64,000 nucleotides of DNA from contig NW_022985440.1 in NCBI RefSeq assembly GCF_010093595.1, positions 213,215-277,214 on the forward strand. The letters run 5' to 3'. Origin of the DNA: Mytilinidion resinicola. Lineage: Eukaryota > Ascomycota > Dothideomycetes > Mytilinidiales > Mytilinidiaceae. This document shows, piece after piece, positions 11,718 to 20,473 of the stretch. Numbering within the stretch: the first letter of the stretch is position 1; every line of letters starts with the position of its first letter. The notes beneath the pieces are model-generated. The model worked only from the letters and a program-made list of their open reading frames with translations, was not told where the DNA came from and searched no databases. A program made the translations under genes and the position numbers.

Positions 11718-12033
11718 TCATTCCTTGCTGTGTACTGAGGAACACATCGAACTTGATGACCAGAACCCTTTCTGCTGTTCCGGCATCGTAAACCTTGATG
11801 ACAGTCCCATTTTCCCAACACCGTAACACCTTGGTACGCCTTTGCGATTCCGTCGCCGCCTTGAATGCCGAACCCGAGAACCTCCACGACAATCTGCACA
11901 CGCTCCTTGGATGTCTTGCTCTGGATCTCTTTGACGAAAAGACCTTAGGAGTCCTCCCACAAGCTGCCCTACTCGGTCGCTGTCGAGCACCGATCCGCCA
12001 ACCAACCCCCAGGAGGTGGCGGCCCCTGAGACC

Positions 12034-13094
12034 CTAAGTTGCTTCAGCCGCGAGGTAAGTCTCGTCGCTAGCACGCGGAGTTGCCGGTGCCGCGCCAGAG
12101 TCTGCTCGCAAATCAAAGTACTTAGCATCAAAAGGGCTTCCAATTCCGTAGAAATCGGCCGTCGAGTCCTGTGCGACGAATGACGCGTTGAAGAAGCCTT
12201 GGGTGGAATCCGCCGAGTCTTCATACCTGTCCAGGTCGAAAAGATCTTCAATGTTGTCGTTGAGCGTAGACGAATACTCAAGGCGATGAGGAGTGATGTC
12301 AAAATCTGAAAGGCCAGCCGGGGGCTTGTCATAGGCGAGAGCGGCGGGGAGTCCGACTGACACTGCAGGTCGCACAATATCTCAGCAGGATATCGTGTCG
12401 GGTCGGACTCCAAGACGGTGATGTCGCTATATGAAGGGGTGGCGGGCTGGCTGTAGATGTCGTGGGGAGTGTCCATGCTGTCCATGGACTCGGGGCTGGG
12501 GAAGGATGTCTGTCGAGGACAAACGGTGTCTGTGAGGAGAGAGTCGACGGAGGAGACAGTGGGCTCCGGAATTTGGATGCCCGACTCTGCCTTTGTCCTG
12601 AGGTCAGGGGCGATTGCTCGCCAAGCGTTGATGATGGCGTCCTTTTGTTGGTCTCTTCGTCGGAGTGCCCGAATCTCTTCTCGCAGAGCCCGAATCTCTT
12701 CTTCCTGTTTGTCCATCTCTAGCTGCATTTGGTTTTTCTCGCCCTGCAGCTGCTCGACCTCGGCGCGTTTCCGCTCGCGTGAGTTGTGGGCGGCGAGGCG
12801 GTTGCGCTTGACACGCTCGATGCGGCGTTGCTCCTTCTCGTCTTCCGTCTTGGCCCTTTTTCGAGGCGGGAGCTGCGTCTTTGGCTCCGGGAGGACTTGG
12901 CCCCACGACTTCCGCTTCTTGACAGGCTTGGCCGAGCCCTCGGGCATCGGTGATGAGGTCTCGGGGGAGGGCGAGCTCTGATACTGTGTCTGCAGGTCCT
13001 CCAGCTTGACGGTGGTGGCGGCGCGGTCCAAGGGGCCGGGTGAGGCGGACTGAAAACAAAGGCCGTCGTGGTGATTCATGGTGTCGTTCGTCAT
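12034..13094 (-). CDS. hacA: HacA, bZIP transcription factor of the unfolded protein response
   Basis: HacA/Hac1 activates ER chaperone and secretory genes after Ire1-mediated cytoplasmic splicing of its mRNA (known for the family). From the ATG at 13094 the protein carries the HacA-specific block KKRKSWGQVLPEPKT...LPPRKRAKTEDEKEQRR, then a basic region with N-x7-R (NRLAAHNSR) and a Leu/Glu-rich coiled coil. The unspliced frame reads on through ILCDLQCQSD, the place where fungal hacA mRNAs are cut. Removing 20 nt there (proposed 12346-12365) moves to the -1 frame, which continues with acidic sequence (GLSDFDITPHRLEY, NIEDLFDLDRY) to a TAG at 12034. That gives 346 aa, matching the usual ~350 aa of induced HacA. 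Without splicing the frame stays open to 11718 (458 aa). A second in-frame ATG is at 13079. Confidence 0.9.
12346..12365 (-). other. hacA: Proposed Ire1-type 20-nt unconventional intron of hacA
   Basis: A 20-nt deletion is needed to join the bZIP frame to the acidic C-terminal frame (any length of 3n+2 would do; 20 is the length known in other filamentous fungi). The 5' cut is proposed in CTG|CAGT, which fits the Ire1 loop consensus CNG|CNGN and is flanked by a small GAC/GTC stem. The 3' cut is less certain. One nucleotide further on lies CCG|CCGC, a better loop match, so the true boundaries may be 12345-12364. Confidence 0.55.
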
Positions 13095-13189
13095 GTCGGT
13101 GTTGCGTGATTGGTGCGTATAGCGAGTAGTAATGGCCGTGTTTGCGCCCACAGAAATGGTTGACTGCAGGTCTGGATTGTATGCTGCAT
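13091..13189 (-). promoter_or_regulatory. Upstream ORF overlapping the hacA start (ATGA)
   Basis: An ATG at 13189 opens a 32-codon frame that ends in TGA at 13093-13091. It shares two bases with the hacA ATG at 13094, forming ATGA. hacA mRNAs in aspergilli are known to carry a repressive upstream ORF, so translational control is a reasonable inference. The same frame is open upstream to an ATG at 13393, so the uORF could be longer if transcription starts further up. Confidence 0.5.
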
Positions 13190-15982
13190 TTGGCCGGGCG
13201 GTGGTGGACAGATATCAGCATCAGCGAGAGGACACGGTGGCCCTTTATGTGCCAGGCAGCCAGGGGGCGGCGGCGATTCGAAGCTACCGCCGAAGGGGGA
13301 TGGCGCGGGGGGCTCAGTCCAGCCCGGAGAGTCTACTTTTAGTGCCGTGGAAGGCGCCCCTGTCTCGGCCCCTGGCCCCTGCTCCTTCCACACGCGTGCA
13401 CCACTCCGAACACCACATCAAGCCGTCGATGCATCTCGACGCTCAGAGTTCCACCATCCGCCGCGGCCGCATCGTCGTCGCTGTCTATTTGCATCGCCGC
13501 CATACCGCGGCCAGCGTGGGCAAGATGGGAATATCCTGTGGAGCCAGGAGGCGCGTCACGGCGATCCACGCAGGAATCCGTCTCCTTCTCCTTGCTTCTG
13601 CAGCTGCCTGCGCATCCAACACCCGGCCTGCTGTTTCACCGTCCGACTCGGCGTCACTGGCTTCAGGGGCCACTCGGGCGTCTCGGGTGCGCCAATTGCG
13701 TTGCCTAGCCCGGCGTGCCCTTCGCCAATTATGGATGCCTCCAAAGAATTCGTCAGCGCTGTCGTGATGCACCCGCACACATCAGCGTCGTCCTTTTTCA
13801 GCCCAACACCACTGCTACATTATTAGCACGCCGTGTGGGTGTCAGACAAAGACCTCACGCCCGGCTCATCCATTATTAGGCCCGTCTCGTCTCACTCACA
13901 TCACGCTTCTGCTTTGTGTGGGCGGATTAGGCAAGTGCCTGCAATTAATTTAGGTGACAGCATTTACCAGCCATGGCTGCCCACGACGTCCTTCCTGCTT
14001 TGTGTCCGTCAATACGCAATCAGTCTCCAACATCGTCCAGACCGGCCCGCGTTCCAGCCTCCAGTGCATACGACGTACTTCGTCCTTCAGGGCGGGTAGA
14101 ATCATTCTATGCATCCTCCGTCGTGCCGTCGCACCGCGGGCGGTCCCTGCTGAGGGTTGAGGTAATTAGGCATTCCACCTTCGCGTGACTCCACGACGAC
14201 AGCAATCTGGGGTTAATTGAACCCGGAGAATATGTTCGCAATAAGTACCGACGTCCATGCCAGCTTGCAATGCCAGCATATTGTCAGTTGCAATCTAAAG
14301 ACCGTTTCCAGAATATTCTTTGACTTCCGTACGCTATTCAGTACCTAATTCGTAGTCCCTCATTTCATGTCACGTTTCTTCCGTGGTTCGCGTCACGAGT
14401 TCCCTTTATGCCAAGCCTCTTCTTCCCCACAGTCAGTTGATACACATCTACAACAAACATCTGTCAATCCTGCTTCACAGGGATCCGTATCCCTCAGAAC
14501 TCGTGTGATCCTGCTATTGTTTCATCCGCCGTTGTTTCATTTCCCGACGACGCCCACCCACATTGCACCAATCACAAATCTATCCTCTCGAGTCCCGCAG
14601 ACCTCACGGCTTTGCCACAACCGGCTCTCCCTCTCCCGCTGCAAACTCCTGCCAAGCTGCAAACTCCTGCCAACATACCGTGTAACCTGCGGTCCGATCC
14701 CTCCCCTCCTCGCGCCTCTTACGGCGCCTGCGGTGCAGCACCTGAAACGACCCCTGCTGCAACCACAGTTCAACCGTCGAACCGTCGCCAAGGTATATGA
14801 GCCTTGTCGCACTCGCCCCTTACGCTGCACAGCTCCCTCAACGACCGCATTCAAGACATGGGAATCGATTGTCGAATGAAACCTCCCAGCCCCCCGCCAA
14901 CCCACGGCTGCGCTGCCCCTCATCCCACTGCCCCCCTGTATCGCTATCGCCAGTGCTGGGGTGAGGAGGCACGTAAAACACTGATCCCCCAGGGTGCCTC
15001 GGCGATAAGATGTGCCATGCTTTGGAGAACCGGTCACCATCGGGAGAAAAGCAAAGATCAATTGATAATCAGCGAGCGGCACAGAGTGACCGCCAGGTCT
15101 TACAAGCCCAGCCTCCTTTCCAGCCCTCCGGTCGCAGACCTAGAGCCTCGGCGTGAGAATATTCTAGTAACCGCGATCCCACATTTAGCCAATCTCCACC
15201 CGCTGCACCTTTCGGTGGATGCATGAGACGAGGAGGATGCTATGGCGTTGAAATGAGGTGAAAATAGATGGCTTGGGTAAGACATCTAGACCTTGGTTGG
15301 GGATGAGTCAAGTGTGGGGGAGGGGCTAGGTTGCCCAAGTATAGGAGGTCAGGTGAGTGTATTTGCGTGATGTTTCGCGAGTCGGGTTTGAAGCGGATTT
15401 CGTGGTTGACTGGGCCCTGAACACTAATGGGGAATGTACCGTGGTTGACGTGACGTGTAATGCTTCTTAGAAAATAGAGGGTGGGTTGGCGGGGGCGCTG
15501 ATTTTGAGTTGTGGAGAGGTGAGTCAAGGAAATTTATAGACGAATAGAAAGTAACTATTTCCGAAGCGTTGATTTGAGCCGTGGAAGTCGTCCAGGCGTT
15601 GGTGGTTTCGTATCTCGTATGTCGTGAACATTTCATTTCTAAAAAAAAAATTGTCAGTGTATTGAGACACCTCAAGCAGCGGTAGATTGTTACAATCTCA
15701 CTGTCGAGGCGCCATGTTTGAAGGCTAGTGATTTCACATATCATTTTGTGTTGCGAAGCCTTGGGGATGCTAGAGTCCCTCATACAACGTGAGCATCTAG
15801 GTCCTCTCTTGATGTTGAGGGTTCGATATCCGATGTTGGTATTTTACATTGCACATGAAAGATTCTGAGCGTATCGAGGCGCCTCAGACGGCTGTAGGCT
15901 AGAATAATCAGGTTGTTCAAATCTCAACGGCCCGATTCAAACTCTCGGCCAAAATGATTCGCAGATAGGACTCGGATCGCAT

Positions 15983-16310
15983 GGTAGCGAATGCGCTTCC
16001 CATCAAATCTAGCGAACGAAAGCAAAAATCGAAGCGTCCTCGAGCACGCAATCTACCTCTGTGCTCTACACTTTCCGTGCACTCGTCGAAGCGAGAAGTT
16101 ACTAAGTTGGGTGATGGATTACTTAGCATCGTTCTGGGTCAAAGTGTGTGGTAGCGAATTCGCTTCCCCTCAAATTCCGCGAATGAATTGTACTCGATGC
16201 TTGCTCGAGCACGCAATTTGTTCTCTGTGCTCTACACTTTTCTTGCACCATGTTCAAATCGAGAAGTTACTAAGTCGGGAAGTAGATCCCTTGGCATCGC
16301 TCTGAAGGAC
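15983..16310. repeat. Tandem pair of ~165-bp diverged repeats
   Basis: Unit A (15983-16149) and unit B (16150-~16310) share GGTAGCGAAT-GCTTCC, CGAGCACGCAAT, CTCTGTGCTCTACACTTT, GAGAAGTTACTAAG and GGCATCG/AGCATCG-type blocks in the same order. Unit B merges into the longer direct repeat at 16223-16486. The leading ATCGCATGGTAGCGAATGCG of unit A is similar, in inverted orientation, to sequence at 19130-19155 and 22680-22706. The two units therefore belong to a small dispersed repeat family around the duplicated phosphotransferase genes. Confidence 0.65.
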
Positions 16311-16486
16311 CTCACGATCACATACGACAAGGAAATTTGAGTAAGGAGATAGTCTATTATCGAGTATTCTCTAGAGAGAGCTCTAGATTTGCGCCGTAAT
16401 AGAACTTACTTGGTTGGTAAGTGTGAATGAAACGAAAATTGGTTGGGCATCCTGTGATGTTTGGAAGGTTGGTCGATGAGTTGGAG
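16223..16486. repeat. 264-bp direct repeat, copy 1 (left edge of duplicated block)
   Basis: This matches 19279-19543 over its whole length with scattered substitutions and small indels. Shared blocks include CACTTTTCTTGC, CATGTTCAAATCGAGAAGTTA, GGAGATAGTCTATTATCG, CTCTAGAGAGAGCTCTAGAT and TTGTGATGTTTGGAAG-like sequence. It contains a near-palindrome CTAGAGAGAGCTCTAG. Its position upstream of the first phosphotransferase gene, with copy 2 upstream of the second, marks it as the start of a tandemly duplicated block. Confidence 0.85.
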
Positions 16487-16970
16487 TCCGATGGAAACTG
16501 CCTTGAAAGCGATTAGAAGGCTAAAGAGAATGCCAGCGTACACAAGAAGCAGCAGCACAAGATCGAGATCTGTACAGCAATGTCTTCACCTTGAAGGTCT
16601 TCCTAGAGTTCCGGTTGTTCCTGCTACTCCTCTGCTGCTTGAAGCTGGAGAGCCCAGATGTTAGTAGCCTCAGGTTAGTGGATTATGTTTTTGTTCAAGG
16701 CCTGCATTCCGTACTCTAGAAGTACCCCTCGGCCAGCTTGAACTTGTGAAGTCTATCACACAGCCAGAGGCGGCTTCGTTCGCTGGCAGGTAGATGGTTG
16801 TTGGCCAATCACAAGGCGCGTGACTATAATGTGGCCGGTGCTTTCTTAGTGCTACCCGACCTCCTTCACTTTTCGCCAACAAACTATTTATTTCAACTCC
16901 ATTAACATATCAGCACTAACCATGAGGCTTCTCTCCTGCACCACGACTTATAGTATCTCGTACTTTCACA

Positions 16971-18748
16971 ATGCTGGGGTGGCTCTGTAATCTGTGGCAG
17001 CCAGCGCTGGCGAAGAAGACACGACCAACTCTACCGATTGGTACGGATAGCTCTCAACTGCGCATTGGGAGTTCAATTCGCCAATCCGAAGCTGTTCAGA
17101 AAGCACTTTTTCCGCGGCGCCGCCATTTCTCTGACATCGACAAGCAACAAAAGTCAAACACGAATAGATTGCAGGAGCAGGATCTAATTTCCAAAGAATC
17201 GGATCCTCATCAATATACCGCCGGGTATTGGCTCCACCGCACCCAATTGCAGCGTCAAGCACGCTCAATCGACTTCAATTTCTCAGCACTATGCGAAAAG
17301 GCTGTTGCTGTTTTTCCTGGCGCAGGCAGTGTCGTCCGGTATGACAAGCTAGAGGGAGGCTTCAATAGGGCTTTCATCATGCACCTTGACAACGACAAGA
17401 AGGTCGTAGCTCGTATACCTTTCCGCGTTGCCGGACCTCGACGATTGACAACACATTCTGAGGTGGCAACGATAAGCTATAGTGAGTACAAACTTGTAAT
17501 TACCCTGGCCTGAACCTAACGCTATACATAGTCCGCTCTTTCACAAAAATCCCCGTACCCAAAGTCCTGGACTGGAGTGATGACGACTCTAACCTTACTG
17601 GTACTGAATACATCATTATGGAGCATGTTCCCGGTGTCCAGTTGGCACAGAAATGGCCGTATATGACCCCACTGCAGCACTTGACGTGTGTCGAGCACCT
17701 GGCCGAGATGGTCATTGAGATGGTGAGGCTGCCATTTCCGGCATTTGGAAGTCTGTACTTTGCGAACGCTCCGATTGATTATGCGTCGAGAATCGAATTC
17801 GCGGAAGGATTCTGTATCGGACCGCATTGCGGGCGGACCTACTGGGATCGCAACGCCAGCGAGGCTCGCTTCTATAAGGAGAGGCCTCCGAATCAAGGAC
17901 CTTGTAAGTGCTAAATCATTACATCATTTACAGGACTGACTTCCTCCTCAGGGGCTGATTTGGAAGCCTACAGCGCTGCTCTGATCGACGTAGGATTCTC
18001 GCGGATTCCGAAGGCCGACCCAACAGAGACCAGACTACCGTACCGTGGCTCCGTGCAAGAGCATCGCCGTCTCCTAGACCACAGTCGAGCCATCCTCAAA
18101 GCGCTGATCAAAACGCCCACAATTGAGAACCTAGCCTCCCCAACCCTCCTCCACCCCGATCTTCATATGCGCAATCTCTACGTATCCGACGACGACCCCA
18201 CCTCCATCACTGCCATCATCGACTGGCAATCCACCAGCATCGAACCGCTCTTCGCCTACGCCGACTACATCCCAGACTATGCCGACAACCCGCTCAAAGA
18301 CCAGCCAGCCATGAAAAAGCTGCTCAACCGCGACGACGCAGAAGAGACCCCCGAGACCCGCGAGGAAGAAGCGGCCCGCAAGCGGCAGGAGAACGACGTG
18401 GAGCGCTGCATCAAGATCTTCGAGGTGATGATGCTCGGGTTCGTGCAGAAGTTCCACGAAGCGCGGGTGATGGGCGACCAGCCGGTTTTACGCTTTATTC
18501 GGTACTGTGACGGGTCGTGGAGGGATAGCGCGGCGGCGTTGCGGCAGGAGATGATTGAGCTGTCGGGACGCTGGGAGGAGCTTGGGCTGCCGGGGGATTG
18601 TCCGTATCAGCCGACTGAGGAGGAGCTTGCTGAGCATGCGAAGCAGTATGAGGACTTTAAGGAGGCTGAGAGGCTGAGGCTGGGGATAAGGGGGCTCACG
18701 GGGTGTGATTCTGATGGGTGGGTGGCTGCAGAGGACTGGGAGGCATGA
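16971..18748 (+). CDS. AIM9-like phosphotransferase paralog 1, C-terminally truncated
   Basis: Exons 16971-17481, 17532-17903 and 17952-18748 (introns 50 and 48 bp) give 559 aa. The N-terminus is basic and mitochondrial-presequence-like. Family motifs are YTAGYWLHR, GGFNRAFIMHLDNDKKVVARIPF, EYIIMEHVPG, FCIGPHCGRTYW, HPDLHMRNLYVS (catalytic loop) and IIDWQST. The second exon has the same length (372 nt) as in the paralog at 20474. Relative to that paralog, 14 bp are missing just after GWVAAEDWE, which shifts the frame into a TGA at 18746. The lost tail can still be read in the shifted frame up to a TAG at 18855 and ends in the family's LLWPFPP segment. So this copy has lost about 36 residues. 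An upstream ATG at 16922, matching the paralog's longer start, is out of frame here by 1 bp. Kinase residues are intact, so it may still be active. Confidence 0.85.
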
Positions 18749-19278
18749 GGAGATGTATCGGATGTGGATGGAGGGGGGAAAGGGGGGGAAGGAGGATGAG
18801 GAATGGGCGAGGTTGTTGTGGCCATTCCCTCCTGATGGCGAGCAGAATGGAAGTTAGGGTCGCGATATTTCATGTTAAGGACGGCATGTGGTTTTCGAGC
18901 GAGTTGTACAGAATTTCGTTTATTAGACCATATGTCCCATGAGAAGGCGTTTGACTACGAGTAAATTGAGCGGAGTATTCAAATAAAGGAGAAGAAAACG
19001 ACGGATATCAGGCCGTCGAGACCTAGGCATGAAAATTGGTACCAGGATATTAATTACCTAATTCGGTAACTTCTTGTTTCGAAGGAGTAACCAAGTTCGC
19101 TTCGATTGGTCAAGTTCGCTAAGGTGGTGAAGCGAATTCTCTACCATGCGATCTGGACCTTACCTACGATCTTTTTGACTAACGCCCTATTTCGGGCCTT
19201 AGGCATCGAAAATTTAGAGCCTTCTGGCACTGTCAGGGGCACTTCGAATCGTTGACTTTTTTGCTGCGCGATGTAAAC
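18749..19278. other. 3' flank of paralog 1, part of the duplicated block
   Basis: No gene is present. The first ~110 bp are the former C-terminal coding sequence of paralog 1 (to 18857). From about 18990 onward it resembles the 3' flank of paralog 2 (22500-22820). Confidence 0.6.
19087..19273. repeat. Direct repeat downstream of paralog 1
   Basis: This is closely similar to 22641-22819. Shared blocks include GTAACCAAGT, GTCAAGTTCGCT, GGTGAAGCGAA, CTACCAT-CGATCTGGACC, ACGATCTTTTTGACTAACGC, CTTAGGCATCG, GAGCCTTCTGGCA and TTTTGCTGCGCGATG. It is the right-hand part of the duplicated unit. Confidence 0.85.
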
Positions 19279-19543
19279 CTCTATGCTCAACACTTTTCTT
19301 GCCATGTTCAAATCGAGAAGTTATTACTAAGTTGGGAAGGAGATTTCTTGGCATCACTTTGACGGACTTCACCATTACATAAAGGCAAGGGAATATGATT
19401 AAGGAGATAGTCTATTATCGGGTGTCCTCTAGAGAGAGCTCTAGATTTGCGCAGTAATAAAACTTACTTAGTTGGTAAGTGTGGATGAAAGGAAAATTGG
19501 TTGGGTATCTTGTGATGTTTGGAAGTCTAGTCGATGAGTTAGA
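19279..19543. repeat. 265-bp direct repeat, copy 2
   Basis: This is the counterpart of 16223-16486, lying upstream of paralog 2. The distance between the copies (3,056 bp) gives the size of the first duplicated unit. Confidence 0.85.
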
Positions 19544-19596
19544 GGCACCCCGACGTTACCAGCGTCGAGGTAAGTGCTGTAGGTAAGCTGGGTATA

Positions 19597-20130
19597 TCAA
19601 AGCTTCTTCTCAGCCTGCTCTACCATGTCATTACAGACTCTCTCCACCTCTGCGTCGAGATCCTCAGCCTTGGTATCGAACTTGCCAACGGCCAAGTTTT
19701 CATGAGTGCCGTATTTCTTGATGAACTTCAGGAGCGTAGAGGCCGAAGCCTGTTTGTTGGCTTGCAGGTAGATCGTAAGGAATCTGCCATCCACCTTTTC
19801 TCCCGTATCGAGCCTTACTTGGACTTGCCCGTCGTTTTTCTCGTTCTGTCGGGGAACGATGCGTCTTCCGGGGACACTAGCTCCCAGGAACCTTTGGACC
19901 AGATTGTATGTGCTCGCCAATCCATCTACGGCCTTCTTGACTGTCCAGCGGGCCATGATATCAGTGTCGCTAGATGATAAGGACTGGGCGTCAGAGTCTT
20001 GTGTTTTTCGATGTAGGTTGGTGTACAGGGGCACTGCCGGCAATTGCGAAGGGTCGATCGATGTAGCTGCTCGTTGGTAGCCTCTCAGAACTTGGCTTGG
20101 ATATTGGAAACACTGGACAACGCCCTCCAT
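19597..20130 (-). CDS. Hypothetical protein between the duplicated genes
   Basis: A single uninterrupted frame of 177 aa runs from an ATG at 20130 to a TAG/TAA-type stop at 19597. No family was recognised. The N-terminal third is polar. The middle contains MARWTVKKAVDGLASTYNLV and a basic GRRIVPRQNEK segment. The C-terminal half is charged and probably helical (ASTLLKFIKKY, DLDAEVERVCNDMVEQAEKKL). There is no signal peptide or membrane segment. It has no counterpart between 16487 and 16970 in the first duplicated unit, so it was either inserted into the second unit or lost from the first. It could be a lineage-restricted gene; a chance open frame cannot be excluded. Confidence 0.45.
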   Translation of the reverse strand: MEGVVQCFQYPSQVLRGYQRAATSIDPSQLPAVPLYTNLHRKTQDSDAQSLSSSDTDIMARWTVKKAVDGLASTYNLVQRFLGASVPGRRIVPRQNEKNDGQVQVRLDTGEKVDGRFLTIYLQANKQASASTLLKFIKKYGTHENLAVGKFDTKAEDLDAEVERVCNDMVEQAEKKL

Positions 20131-20473
20131 ATCTTTTAGCAGTTGAAAAGAATTTGGAGGTATGACCGCTACCTCTGAAGGCCTTCGCGAGGCGGAGAGA
20201 GTGACTTATTGGCTTCTTGATGCTGTCTCAGACTTAGTGAGCCAAGATTAGTGATGCTTCAAGTGCTGGATCTTTGTCTTGTGCCAATCTACTCGAATCG
20301 TAACTACAGATATAGAAGCTCCTCACTTCGCCCTGTGAAGTGTTCTGTGTTGGCTGCCGTTGCTGGCCGCTCAATGCGCTGGCCAATGATATGCCGCACG
20401 ACCATCCGCTGGACAGTGCGTCCACTAGTATTCCCGGTCTTGACATCTATTACTCCTCAAAACATCACCAACG
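20131..20473. promoter_or_regulatory. Divergent upstream region of the hypothetical gene and paralog 2
   Basis: No gene or recognisable site was seen in this stretch. Confidence 0.4.

Larger units (their letters stand above)
13190..16970. other. Long gene-poor stretch: hacA leader/promoter and repeats
   Basis: No coding region with family features was found over 3.8 kb. The GC-rich part (13.2-14.9 kb) is probably the hacA 5' leader and promoter. It includes a short tandem duplication near 14638-14674 (GCAAACTCCTGCCAA twice). The part after 15.3 kb is less GC-rich and holds the tandem and dispersed repeats listed separately. Confidence 0.5.

Noticed and set aside
12462..13393. Several overlapping plus-strand and minus-strand frames over hacA
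   Set aside because: Shadows of the hacA coding sequence. Only the minus-strand bZIP frame has family features, plus the short uORF reported separately.
17148..17191. An intron in paralog 1 matching the first intron of paralog 2
   Set aside because: The candidate 44-bp segment has a weak GTCAAA donor and its removal would break the frame. The unspliced frame is open and family-like.
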